NCBI GenBank assembly: GCA_024404215.1
Contig: JAKSQI010000090.1
Location: 1 to 6,546 of the forward strand
Source: Oscillospiraceae bacterium
GTDB lineage: Bacteria > Bacillota > Clostridia > Oscillospirales > Oscillospiraceae
Length of the DNA stretch: 6,546 nt
Direction: 5' to 3'
A program made the translations under genes and the position numbers. Each line of letters starts with the position of its first letter. Positions within the stretch are counted from its first letter, which is position 1. Shown one piece after another: positions 1 through 6,364 of the stretch. The notes under the pieces were generated by a model. That model saw only the letters and a program-made list of their open reading frames with translations, was not told the origin of the DNA and ran no database searches.

Positions 1-152
1 CGTCCAAATTCCTGCATTTGAACAATTTCTGCCAGATAGTTGTCAATACAGCCCTTGTATAGGCCGTAGGCCAAACCGGTCAAAACCAGAGACAAAAAGA
101 ATACCTTATAGCCACTGCCCTCCCGGAAGACCTGTTTCATTTTTTGAATCAT
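1..152 (-). CDS. Transporter N-terminus, probably MFS family (partial)
   Basis: About 50 residues of a membrane protein run off the left edge. The protein starts MIQKMKQVFREGSGYK, a short basic amphipathic head, and then enters a hydrophobic first membrane segment at about residues 14-32 (FFLSLVLTGLAYGLYKG), followed by IDNYLAEIVQM. The pattern of LTGLAYGLYKG followed by a DNYLAE stretch resembles the first helix and following loop of Firmicutes major facilitator transporters. That assignment rests on recognition of a short fragment, so the family is likely but the substrate is unknown. The ATG at 150-152 is favoured because a purine-rich AGAGGAGAG site lies just upstream (about 157-166); a second ATG four codons in is less well placed. 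No convincing sigma-A promoter is visible between it and the terminator of the preceding gene, so it may use read-through or a regulated promoter. Confidence 0.6.
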   Translation of the reverse strand, partial: MIQKMKQVFREGSGYKVFFLSLVLTGLAYGLYKGCIDNYLAEIVQMQEFG

Positions 153-179
153 TCTTCTCTCCTCTTCTCTTTATGGCCC

Positions 180-206
180 TTTTGACTTGGGACCCTACAG
201 TCAAAA
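180..206. promoter_or_regulatory. Inverted repeat upstream of the transporter gene, possible operator
   Basis: TTTTGACT (180-187) and AGTCAAAA (199-206) are perfect 8-bp inverted arms around an 11-base centre that itself contains the palindrome GGGACCC (189-195). The dyad lies 28 bases or more upstream of the transporter start and contains a TTGACT that could act as a minus-strand -35 element. The only -10-like hexamer downstream (CATAAA, 170-175) is 23 bases away, longer than a standard spacer. One arm overlaps the T-tract of the neighbouring terminator. It could be a repressor or MerR-type operator, or a chance extension of the terminator; this is inference. Confidence 0.3.
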
Positions 207-235
207 AGATGCCCGCGCCGTCAGGCACGGGCATC
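203..235 (-). terminator. Intrinsic terminator of the FMN-binding protein gene
   Basis: On the minus strand a 12-bp stem (208-219 with 224-235) containing one G-U wobble closes a 4-base loop and is followed by TTTTT (203-207). It starts 16 bases after the stop codon of the split-barrel gene. There is no T-tract on the plus strand, so it acts in one direction. It makes the split-barrel gene a single-gene unit. Confidence 0.88.
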
Positions 236-250
236 AAAACACGGTTTTGC

Positions 251-643
251 TCAGAAGCGAACCTCGCGGGCGGGAGCAGCAAAGGAGGAGAAAGTAGCTA
301 CAGCATCCTCCAAATACAGAACCTGAGTATTGCCATCGGTGGCAGAGTAGTTTGCCTTCAGGTTGGGATAAGCATCCAGCATGGACTCGCGGGCTTCCAC
401 ACGGTCGTCCTCAATGGCCTTGGCAGCAATGCGCAGCCATTCGCCGCCGGCAAAAGCGCAGATTTCTACCTTGGGATTGGCAGCCATCTGCTTGGAGCAG
501 GGCTTAACCTTACCGGTCTGGATGTAGAGCTTGCCTTCGAAAATGTTAACGGTGCCAAAGGGACGAACGCGGGGCTGGTCGCCTTCAACAGTTGCCAGAT
601 AGTAGGTTCCGGCCTTCTTCAAAAAATCATATACTTCCTGCAT
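251..643 (-). CDS. Pyridoxamine 5'-phosphate oxidase family protein (FMN-binding split barrel)
   Basis: A 130-residue protein of the small flavin-binding split-barrel superfamily that includes pyridoxamine phosphate oxidases, NimA-like nitroreductases and general stress proteins. The start MQEVYDFLKKAGTYYLATVE is the usual opening helix and first strand; RVRPFGTVNIFEGKLYIQTG (about 25-44) holds the R-x-R-P-F region that contacts flavin phosphate in relatives, followed by KQMAANPKVEICAF (51-64), a typical helix and strand. The C-terminal half (LDAYPNLKANYS, then VLYLEDAVATF) completes the barrel. It probably binds FMN and reduces an unidentified small molecule; vitamin B6 oxidation is not implied, because this short subfamily is largely uncharacterised. 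The ATG at 641-643 is chosen because GGGAGGT lies 7 bases upstream (651-657). The frame is open further upstream to 736, but that extension would cover the promoter. It is transcribed alone, divergently from glmS. Confidence 0.88.
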   Translation of the reverse strand: MQEVYDFLKKAGTYYLATVEGDQPRVRPFGTVNIFEGKLYIQTGKVKPCSKQMAANPKVEICAFAGGEWLRIAAKAIEDDRVEARESMLDAYPNLKANYSATDGNTQVLYLEDAVATFSSFAAPAREVRF

Positions 644-674
644 TAGGATTACCTCCCTTATTATAGATACCTCT

Positions 675-702
675 ATTCTATCATATTCCCCTGTGATTGC
701 AA
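675..702 (-). promoter_or_regulatory. Sigma-A-type promoter for the FMN-binding protein gene
   Basis: Read on the minus strand, TTGCAA (697-702) and TAGAAT (675-680) are separated by 16 bases, each a near match to the -35 and -10 consensus. The predicted start near 668 leaves a leader of about 25 bases containing only the ribosome binding site. Confidence 0.6.
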
Positions 703-755
703 GTAGTTTGTTGCTCATATTAACTGTTATTCCCAATTCTCACCGGATTTGGAAC

Positions 756-784
756 TTGCGTCTGTGGAGCGCTTGGGGTATAAT
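756..784 (+). promoter_or_regulatory. Sigma-A-type promoter for glmS
   Basis: TTGCGT (756-761) and a perfect TATAAT (779-784) are separated by exactly 17 bases. The expected transcription start at about 791 gives a leader of only about 35 bases before the glmS ATG. That leaves no room for the glmS ribozyme found upstream of this gene in many Gram-positive bacteria. A small AGGG/CCCT dyad (786-797) sits at the predicted start; its meaning is unclear. Confidence 0.75.
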
Positions 785-825
785 TAGGGGTAACCCTGAA
801 ATCAAATCTGCAGGAGGAATCGCAC

Positions 826-2652
826 ATGTGCGGAATTGTTGGATTCTCCGGTGAGCAGCAGGCTGCTCCCGTACTGCTGGACGGATTAAAAAAGCTGGAA
901 TACCGAGGCTATGACTCCGCCGGAATTGCCGTATCAAGCGGCAGCACTATTAATTTAATGAAAACACAGGGCAAAATTGTTAATCTCTGTGAAAAAACCA
1001 AGGATGGTGCCTTGACCCCCGGTACGGCAGGCATCGGCCACACCCGTTGGGCCACTCACGGTGCCCCCAACGACACCAATGCCCACCCCCACCTGAGCAA
1101 TGACGGCCGGTTCGCTGTTGTTCACAACGGCATTGTTGAAAACTACGCCGAGCTTCGAGAGGAACTGAAGAGCAAGGGCTATGTATTCCTCAGTGAAACA
1201 GACACCGAGGTTATCGTCAACCTGCTGGAATACTATTACAAGGGCGACCTGAAGCAGGCCGTCATGAAGACCTTCAATCGGCTGGAGGGTGCCTATGCCT
1301 TGGGTGTTCTTTGCAGTGATTGCCCCGGCAAGCTCTATGCCGTTAAAGAGGCCAGTCCCCTCATTCTCGGTATCGGTGTCGGTGAAAATCTCTTTGCAAG
1401 CGATGTCACCGCCATTGTCAGCTATACGAAAAATGTCATCTATCTGGAAGACGGCGAATTTGCAGAAATCACCCCTGCCGGTGTCACTGTATTTGATGTT
1501 GCCGGCCGTCCCATTGACAAAAAAATCACCCGGGTTTCCTGGGATATCGAGGCTGCCGAAAAAGGCGGCTATGAGCACTTTATGCTGAAGGAAATCATGG
1601 AGCAGCCCCACGCCCTGAAGGCCACCCTGGAGCCTCGCATCAAGGATGGCAGAATTGTTCTGGATGACTGCGATATTTCCCCTGAAAAGATGAAGAGCTT
1701 TAATAAAATCCTGATTACCGCCTGCGGCTCTGCCTATTATGCCGGCTACGCCGCTAAATATGCCATTGAAAAGCTCTGCCGTATTCCGGTTTACACCGAG
1801 CTCGCCAGCGAGCTCCGCTACTGCGACCCCATCATGGATGAGCATACCCTCCTAATTGTTCTGAGCCAGTCCGGTGAAACCGCCGATACCAAAGCCGCCG
1901 TGGAGGAATGCAAGAAGCGAGGCGCTACCGTTATCGCCATCGTCAACGTGGTTGGCAGTTCCATTGCCCGCTTGGCCGACCACGTTCTCTACACCTGGGC
2001 CGGTCCTGAAATCGCTGTTGCCACCACCAAGGGCTATACTACACAGCTGATTGTTCTTTACCTCTTTGCGCTCTATGCTGCTGATAAGCTTGGCCGTCTG
2101 GAAGCAGTCGAATACAGTCGGCTGCTGAAAGAGCTGGAGCTGCTTCCCGGTGCCGTTCAGCGGACCCTGGATCGTTGCCGCGAGCTCCCGGAAATCGCCA
2201 AGGCCATCGGCAACCCCAGGGATATGTTCTTCATCGGCCGTAATGTAGACAGTGCCGTCTGTCTGGAAGGTGCCCTGAAAATGAAAGAAATCAGCTACAT
2301 TCACGCTGAAGCCTATGGCGCCGGCGAACTCAAGCACGGCCCCATTGCCTTGCTGGAGGAGGGCACCCAGGTGGTTGCCCTGGCCTGCTATGAACCCCTG
2401 CTGGACAAGACCATGAGTAACATCAAAGAAGTTAAGGCCAGAGGAGCCGAGGTTCTTGCTTTGGCACCGGAAGGCAACCGCCGGGCCGCAGCCGAAGCAG
2501 ACGAGGTTATTTATATCCCCTCCACCGAGCCTTTGTTTGCTCCCCTCTGCAGCATCATCCCTTTGCAGCTGCTGTCCTATTATGTAGCCAAGGAGCTGGG
2601 CTGCGATATTGACAAGCCCAAAAATCTGGCCAAGTCTGTTACCGTAGAATAA
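826..2652 (+). CDS. glmS: Glutamine--fructose-6-phosphate aminotransferase (isomerizing)
   Basis: GlmS converts fructose-6-phosphate and glutamine to glucosamine-6-phosphate and glutamate in the cytoplasm, the first committed step to UDP-GlcNAc for peptidoglycan. The 608 residues match the family's usual 600-610. The N-terminal class II glutaminase domain (about 1-235) opens MCGIVGF, with Cys2 as the nucleophile after Met removal, and carries GHTRWATHG (71-79), HNGIVENY (100-107, oxyanion Asn-Gly) and SETDTEVI (123-130). A linker ending EHFMLKEIMEQP leads to two SIS sugar-isomerase domains: the first has ITACGSAYYAG (297-307) and LSQSGETADT (346-355), and the second has EGALKMKEISYIHAEAYGAG (481-500), which includes the catalytic-type Glu488, then ELKHGP with His504. 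The C-terminus DKPKNLAKSVTVE contains the conserved lysine that closes the active site. All key residues are present. The start is fixed by AGGAGG (812-817) 8 bases before the ATG and by the required Met-Cys. A promoter lies directly upstream and a terminator hairpin follows. Confidence 0.98.
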   Translation: MCGIVGFSGEQQAAPVLLDGLKKLEYRGYDSAGIAVSSGSTINLMKTQGKIVNLCEKTKDGALTPGTAGIGHTRWATHGAPNDTNAHPHLSNDGRFAVVHNGIVENYAELREELKSKGYVFLSETDTEVIVNLLEYYYKGDLKQAVMKTFNRLEGAYALGVLCSDCPGKLYAVKEASPLILGIGVGENLFASDVTAIVSYTKNVIYLEDGEFAEITPAGVTVFDVAGRPIDKKITRVSWDIEAAEKGGYEHFMLKEIMEQPHALKATLEPRIKDGRIVLDDCDISPEKMKSFNKILITACGSAYYAGYAAKYAIEKLCRIPVYTELASELRYCDPIMDEHTLLIVLSQSGETADTKAAVEECKKRGATVIAIVNVVGSSIARLADHVLYTWAGPEIAVATTKGYTTQLIVLYLFALYAADKLGRLEAVEYSRLLKELELLPGAVQRTLDRCRELPEIAKAIGNPRDMFFIGRNVDSAVCLEGALKMKEISYIHAEAYGAGELKHGPIALLEEGTQVVALACYEPLLDKTMSNIKEVKARGAEVLALAPEGNRRAAAEADEVIYIPSTEPLFAPLCSIIPLQLLSYYVAKELGCDIDKPKNLAKSVTVE

Positions 2653-2657
2653 TCCCG

Positions 2658-2701
2658 AACCCCCTTTCCCGTTCTGACCTGCCCTGTGGAAAGGGGGTTT
2701 T
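2658..2701 (+). terminator. Intrinsic terminator after glmS
   Basis: A perfect 12-bp stem (2658-2669 with 2688-2699) encloses an 18-base loop and is followed by a short run, TTTT (2698-2701), then G. The weak T-run and long loop suggest incomplete termination, so some read-through into the MATE gene 44 bases downstream is plausible. Confidence 0.75.
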
Positions 2702-2744
2702 GTATGTAACCTGCACACAATCTGATTTGGGAGGCTTTCCTCTT

Positions 2745-4109
2745 ATGAGACAAAAAAGCATAATCAACAACCTGACCGAAGGCAATGTGGCCAAACAGCT
2801 ACTAGTGTTTTCCTACCCCTTTATGCTGGCCAATCTTCTTCAGGTTATTTATAACATTGTAGACATGATTGTCATAGGCCGCTTTGTGGGAGGAACCGGC
2901 TTGGCTGGTGTTTCCAACGGCGGTGATATGGTAGCCCTTTTTAACTATGTTGCCATAGGCTTTACGAGTGCCTGTCAGATTCTTATTGCCCAATATGTGG
3001 GTTCAGGGGACAAGGAAGGACTCCGCAAATCTGTAGGTACCTCCTTCTCCTTCTGCGCTCTGCTGGCCATAGGCATGTCAATTGTGGCCATTCTGGGCTG
3101 TAATTTTCTTCTGCAGGTTCTCCATGTTCCTCAAGAAGCCTACTCTGAGGCCCGGGCCTATGCACTAACCTGCTATGCAGGCTTCATCTTTATGCTGGGC
3201 TACAATGCCGTTGCTGCCGTCCTGCGGGGCATGGGCGACAGCCGTCATCCTCTGCTATTTGTATTTATTGCCGCCGTTTCTAACCTGATTCTGGATTTGG
3301 TTTTTGTTGCTGCCTTCCACTGGGGTGCCTTCGGCACAGCTCTGGCAACCGTTATGGGGCAGGCCATTTCCGTCATCATTTCGCTGGTCTATCTGTATCG
3401 CAAGCGGGACAGCTTCGGTTTTGACTTTAAGCCTGCCAGCTTCAAAATTGACGGCAAGGTCCTTCGTGCCATGGTTAAGCTGGGCATCCCTCTCGCCGTA
3501 CAGCACGCTGCCATCATGGTGTCCATGCTCTTTATTACCGCCTATGTTAACTCTTACGGTGTTGTTGTTTCCGCTGTCACCGGCGTAGGCAATAAGCTCC
3601 GCTCCATTATGAGCATTATCTCCAACGCCATCGGTACTGCCGGCGCTTCCATGGTGGCCCAGAATCTGGGTGCCCAGAAGCCGGCCCGAGTACACAAAAT
3701 CGTTTGGGTTTCCCTGGCTGTATGCTCAGCCGTTGCCCTTGTTCTGTCCGTTCTCTTCCTGCTCTTCCCCCATCAGATTTTCGGCATATTTACCTCTGAT
3801 GCAGACATTATCGCCTGGGCTCCTGCCTATGCCGGCGTTCTGGTTGCTTATTTCTTCTCCTTTGCCTTTATGGCCCCCTTCAATGCGGTTATTAACGGCG
3901 TCGGCCATGCCTCTCTCAGCTTCCTGGTAGGCATCATGGATGGCGTCGTGGCCCGAGTTGGCGTTGCCATTCTGGTAGGGATTACCCTGGGCTACGGGAT
4001 TTACGGCTTTTGGTATGGCAGTGCTACAGCCGGTTTTGTTACTGCAGCCATTGGACTGGTCTACTACCTGTCCGGCAAATGGAAAACTCACAAGCTTTTA
4101 ATAAACTGA
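2745..4109 (+). CDS. MATE family multidrug/solute efflux transporter
   Basis: A 454-residue inner-membrane antiporter of the multidrug and toxin extrusion family, which exports cationic or aromatic compounds in exchange for Na+ or H+. The length and about twelve hydrophobic segments (roughly 18-44, 60-84, 97-122, 136-160, 168-192, 194-217, 241-270, 280-305, 318-343, 357-385, 392-415, 420-443) fit two six-helix MatE repeats. Family signatures are the opening LTEGNVAKQLLVFSYP with LLQVIYNIVDMIVIGRFVG (31-49), the VLRGMGDSRHPL motif after helix 4 (159-170), and its counterpart in the second half, NAVINGVGHAS (380-390). It resembles the MepA/DinF-like Firmicutes group, and the substrate cannot be predicted. 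The ATG at 2745 has GGGAGG (2729-2734) 10 bases upstream; an earlier in-frame TTG at 2700 lies in the glmS terminator and is rejected. No clear promoter is seen in the 92-bp gap after glmS, so it may rely on glmS read-through. Confidence 0.93.
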   Translation: MRQKSIINNLTEGNVAKQLLVFSYPFMLANLLQVIYNIVDMIVIGRFVGGTGLAGVSNGGDMVALFNYVAIGFTSACQILIAQYVGSGDKEGLRKSVGTSFSFCALLAIGMSIVAILGCNFLLQVLHVPQEAYSEARAYALTCYAGFIFMLGYNAVAAVLRGMGDSRHPLLFVFIAAVSNLILDLVFVAAFHWGAFGTALATVMGQAISVIISLVYLYRKRDSFGFDFKPASFKIDGKVLRAMVKLGIPLAVQHAAIMVSMLFITAYVNSYGVVVSAVTGVGNKLRSIMSIISNAIGTAGASMVAQNLGAQKPARVHKIVWVSLAVCSAVALVLSVLFLLFPHQIFGIFTSDADIIAWAPAYAGVLVAYFFSFAFMAPFNAVINGVGHASLSFLVGIMDGVVARVGVAILVGITLGYGIYGFWYGSATAGFVTAAIGLVYYLSGKWKTHKLLIN

Positions 4110-4118
4110 TAAAGGAAC

Positions 4119-4144
4119 GCCCCGGGTTCTTTTGAACCCGGGGC
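4119..4144. terminator. Hairpin between convergent genes, probable shared terminator
   Basis: A perfect 11-bp GC-rich stem (4119-4129 with 4134-4144) with a TTTT loop begins 9 bases after the MATE stop codon and ends 13 bases before the convergent reductase stop codon. Neither side has a proper T-tract, so it may stop transcription weakly in both directions or mainly protect the two mRNA 3' ends. Confidence 0.6.
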
Positions 4145-4157
4145 ACTCTATGCGATA

Positions 4158-5141
4158 TTACCAGAATACAATAGCTCGCTGGGGGCAGGCAATGGCGCAG
4201 TAACCGCAGGAAACACACTGCTCCCGGCTGATTTCTGCCAGTCCGTCCTCCTTGCTGTAATGCATGGCCTTAGATGCGCAGATGCGAACGCAGCTGCCGC
4301 AGCCAATACAGTCGCCCCGATCAATCCGCAGCCGTTTATGGTCAGTAGGAGGATTATAATCCCTAGCCATTTGGCCGCTGCAGAATTGCAGCAGCTCATC
4401 AATTTCCCTTCGGGAGGTAAAGCCAACTACGGCTGTATCAAAAAGCCCTTGGCAGTCCCGAAAGATATAGCCCGACGCTTTTTGATAGTCAGTAGTCAGG
4501 TTTCCTCCGCCAAAAATCTTCATAAGCAGCACAGCCTTTCCGGCTTTTTGACAGGACTCCAGTGCCTTCTTCATGCCGACGGCTGAGCCGGCATCATCCC
4601 CCCTGCGGATGCCAAGCCCATCCCGATTGAAAAGGGCAAACACCGCATCCAGCTCATCATCGTTGGCGGCCTCTTCCACTACGTCCTGGTGGTGGGTAGC
4701 CCGGCCAATCCATTTTCCCCGCCCGAGTTGTCTGGCATCTATTAAAGCTTTTCTGGCATCGGCTCTTTCCCGCTGCCAGCCGGGCTCAGCCTGATGGAGA
4801 AGGAAGAGATCAATGGAATCCCGCCCGGTCTCCCTGCAGGCTTCTTTGATTGCTGCCAGCATGTCTTCATAGCCCGGCTCCAAGCACTTGCTGCACAGGA
4901 AGGGCTCTCCGTCATAGCCCTCCGCCTGACGTATCTTCTCCAACCCACGCTTAATATAGGAATAGGTATGGTAAAACTGCGCTGTATCAAAAACACGTAT
5001 GACGTTCTCATAGGCATACTGCATCAGTTCCGCCCCTTCTTCCAATGGAAGATTGGCCCGGGTAGGTCCAAGAGGATGGACACCAAAGCCCAGCCTTGTC
5101 AAAGCCATTTGAAGCGCAGTTCGGTCTCTTTCCACCGCCAT
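4158..5141 (-). CDS. Aldo/keto reductase with C-terminal 2x[4Fe-4S] ferredoxin domain
   Basis: A 327-residue cytoplasmic protein of the anaerobe-typical aldo/keto reductase group that carries a C-terminal dicluster ferredoxin. The barrel starts LTRLGFGVHPLG (14-25). Likely catalytic residues are Asp52 and Tyr57 in FDTAQFYHTY, Lys85 in LCSKC, and His116 in DLFLLHQ, the standard tetrad. LLMKIFGGG (205-213) and VVGFTSRREIDE (238-249) match the late barrel strands that bind NADP-type cofactors. The tail has two complete cysteine sets: 278, 281, 284, 288 and 309, 312, 315, 319 (followed by Pro), each C-x2-C-x2-C-x3-C. The family probably couples a carbonyl/alcohol or related reduction to iron-sulfur electron transfer; the substrate is unknown. 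The ATG at 5139-5141 is chosen because AGAGGGGGG (5149-5157) precedes it. An earlier in-frame ATG at 5189 would put the N-terminus inside a terminator hairpin. It lies downstream of the Uro-D-family gene on the same strand. Confidence 0.92.
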   Translation of the reverse strand: MAVERDRTALQMALTRLGFGVHPLGPTRANLPLEEGAELMQYAYENVIRVFDTAQFYHTYSYIKRGLEKIRQAEGYDGEPFLCSKCLEPGYEDMLAAIKEACRETGRDSIDLFLLHQAEPGWQRERADARKALIDARQLGRGKWIGRATHHQDVVEEAANDDELDAVFALFNRDGLGIRRGDDAGSAVGMKKALESCQKAGKAVLLMKIFGGGNLTTDYQKASGYIFRDCQGLFDTAVVGFTSRREIDELLQFCSGQMARDYNPPTDHKRLRIDRGDCIGCGSCVRICASKAMHYSKEDGLAEISREQCVSCGYCAIACPQRAIVFW

Positions 5142-5157
5142 CCGGTATCCCCCCTCT

Positions 5158-5200
5158 AAAAAAATGAAAGCCGCCCTTTGGTTTACCAAAGGACGGCTTT
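5158..5200 (-). terminator. Strong intrinsic terminator after the Uro-D gene, inside the reductase leader
   Basis: On the minus strand a stem of up to 16 bp (5185-5200 with 5167-5182, one G-U wobble, tight loop near 5182-5185) is followed after two bases by seven T residues (5158-5164). It stops transcripts of the Uro-D-family gene, which ends at 5231. The reductase promoter fires from just upstream of, or within, the first arm, and the reductase ribosome binding site begins directly after the T-tract. The hairpin is therefore also in the reductase leader and could act as an attenuator. The plus-strand version has a C-A mismatch and a poorer T-run. Confidence 0.88.
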
Positions 5201-5201
5201 T

Positions 5202-5229
5202 ATTATAGCAGAATTCTATACAGAAGCAA
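5202..5229 (-). promoter_or_regulatory. Sigma-A-type promoter for the aldo/keto reductase
   Basis: On the minus strand TTGCTT (5224-5229) and a perfect TATAAT (5202-5207) are 16 bases apart. The -35 element begins one base after the Uro-D stop codon. The predicted start at about 5195 lies in the 5' arm of the terminator stem, leaving a leader of about 54 bases. Confidence 0.6.
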
Positions 5230-5230
5230 A

Positions 5231-6217
5231 TTACTTGAACATTTCCTCGCTCATCTTGTTGATTTCGCGGGTCATGCAGTCATATACACCCTCATAGTTA
5301 GAAAGAGGCAGACCCTGAGAAGCACCGGGGATGAAATAGAGCTTACCAAAGGTCTCGCAGGCTTCACGAACCTTAGCAGCAACAATTTCTTCGGTCCAAT
5401 AGGGGTTATCTACCTCGGCAGAGTCTACACCGCCCATGAAAGTAATCTGGCCACCGTACTGCTTGATGCAGTCGGCGATATCATTGCTCTTCATAACGCC
5501 CTGCCAGATATCAATGCCCATCTCAATCATATAAGGAATCAAGGTCTTAGCGTAGGAGTCAGAGTGGTGCATAATAACCTGAACGCCATGCTCCTTATAG
5601 TAGCCATAAACCTTCTTATAGGGCTCCAGGAAGAACTCTTCAAACATGGCAGGAGACAGGAAGGTAGAAATCTGGCTGCCCCAGTCATCATGGTGGAAAA
5701 GTGCATCCGGCTTAACATACTTGCAAACCTGCTCAGCAAAGCCCAGTTCATAGTTTACGATAACATCGATGATTTCGTGCATCTCATCGGGGTACTCGTA
5801 GAAGTTCATGAGGCAGTTGGTAATTTCCATCAAATAGTGGCACTGCTCAAAGATACCGGGGGCATAGAAGGGGGTTACAAAGTACTGGCTGCGGTCAACC
5901 TGAGCGGCAGCCTCAGCCGCTTCCTTCCAAGCTTCGGGATCAGTAACAATAGGGGGAACCTTAATATAGTCCTTCCAATTTTCCATGTCCTTGATTACAA
6001 TATGCTCTTCATCGTGAACAGGGAAAGCACCGGGGGTGCCAATGGGCCAGGAACGGGTTACACCCCAGTCATCGGTAACGTTCAGTTCACCGTAGGCAGG
6101 ATTTCGCTTGGACATAGGGGTCTTCATCTGAATGGCAAAGGGCTCATACTGGTTAACAAAACGGTCAGGATTTCCGCCCTTTAACACTTCCATCAGGTTC
6201 TCTCTGGGTGTTAACAT
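5231..6217 (-). CDS. Uroporphyrinogen decarboxylase-fold family protein (possible corrinoid-linked methyltransferase)
   Basis: A 328-residue soluble protein of the Uro-D superfamily, which contains heme-pathway HemE and the zinc-dependent corrinoid methyltransferases MtaA, MtbA and CmuA. Recognisable parts are MLTPRENLMEVLKGGNPDR at the N-terminus, FHHDDWGSQ (174-182, matching the family's DD-x-GSQ strand), LSPAMFEEFFLEPYKKVY (187-204), IMHHSDSY (215-222), GIDIWQGV (234-241), ITFMGGVD (258-265) and FIPGASQGLP (295-304). The HemE N-terminal R-Q-A-G-R signature is absent, so it is not the heme enzyme. The zinc-binding H-x-C and late Cys of MtaA/MtbA are also absent: the equivalent places read HHSD and PGAS. 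It may transfer a methyl group in a variant way or act on another substrate; the function is unproven. The ATG at 6215-6217 has GAGAGGAAG upstream (6226-6234), about 11 bases from the start by the GAGG core. It is bracketed by terminators at 6305 and 5158. Confidence 0.85.
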   Translation of the reverse strand: MLTPRENLMEVLKGGNPDRFVNQYEPFAIQMKTPMSKRNPAYGELNVTDDWGVTRSWPIGTPGAFPVHDEEHIVIKDMENWKDYIKVPPIVTDPEAWKEAAEAAAQVDRSQYFVTPFYAPGIFEQCHYLMEITNCLMNFYEYPDEMHEIIDVIVNYELGFAEQVCKYVKPDALFHHDDWGSQISTFLSPAMFEEFFLEPYKKVYGYYKEHGVQVIMHHSDSYAKTLIPYMIEMGIDIWQGVMKSNDIADCIKQYGGQITFMGGVDSAEVDNPYWTEEIVAAKVREACETFGKLYFIPGASQGLPLSNYEGVYDCMTREINKMSEEMFK

Positions 6218-6272
6218 ACGTCACGCTTCCTCTCTATTTTTAATTTTTGAATTTTCTTTAATCTTTGGGAGG

Positions 6273-6295
6273 CTTCGGCGCAAAGCAAACCGAAG
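6273..6295 (-). other. Small hairpin in the Uro-D gene leader
   Basis: Arms CTTCGG (6273-6278) and CCGAAG (6290-6295) could form a 6-bp stem with an 11-base loop between the upstream terminator and the Uro-D gene. Bases 6218-6266 downstream of it are very AT-rich, and no convincing -35/-10 pair is visible in the 87-bp gap. It could be part of an operator or leader, or chance. Confidence 0.25.
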
Positions 6296-6304
6296 TATTC
6301 TGCT

Positions 6305-6344
6305 AAAAAGCTGCCCGAACGCGAGGGGCGAACGGGCAGCTTTT
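6305..6344 (-). terminator. Intrinsic terminator after the ABC permease gene
   Basis: Outer arms of 12 bp (6306-6317 with 6333-6344) enclose an AA/AA internal loop, then a 3-bp inner stem (6320-6322 with 6328-6330). On the minus strand the stem runs into TTTTT (6305-6309). It begins 20 bases after the permease stop codon. The plus-strand face also has TTTT, so it could work in both directions. Confidence 0.85.
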
Positions 6345-6364
6345 GCGAAACAGTTTTGGAAAAA

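Noticed and set aside
644..736. N-terminal extension of the FMN-binding protein to an ATG at 736
   Set aside because: The extension runs through the promoter and ribosome binding site, and the family starts at the M-x-E-V-Y-D-F-L segment at 643.
786..797. Short AGGG/CCCT dyad at the predicted glmS transcription start
   Set aside because: Only 4 bp per arm; too short to support an operator.
955..1845. Long open frame on the minus strand inside glmS (and a second at 1852-2718)
   Set aside because: These are antisense shadows of the strongly supported glmS gene. They have no ribosome binding site or recognisable domain.
2700..2744. TTG start for the MATE protein at 2700
   Set aside because: It lies in the glmS terminator with no ribosome binding site; the ATG at 2745 has GGGAGG and begins the usual MATE N-terminus.
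5142..5189. Upstream ATG at 5189 for the aldo/keto reductase
   Set aside because: The added 16 residues are encoded by the terminator stem and T-tract, with no ribosome binding site before them.
5564..6184. 206-residue open frame on the plus strand within the Uro-D gene
   Set aside because: It is antisense to a gene with clear family motifs, lacks a ribosome binding site and resembles no known protein.
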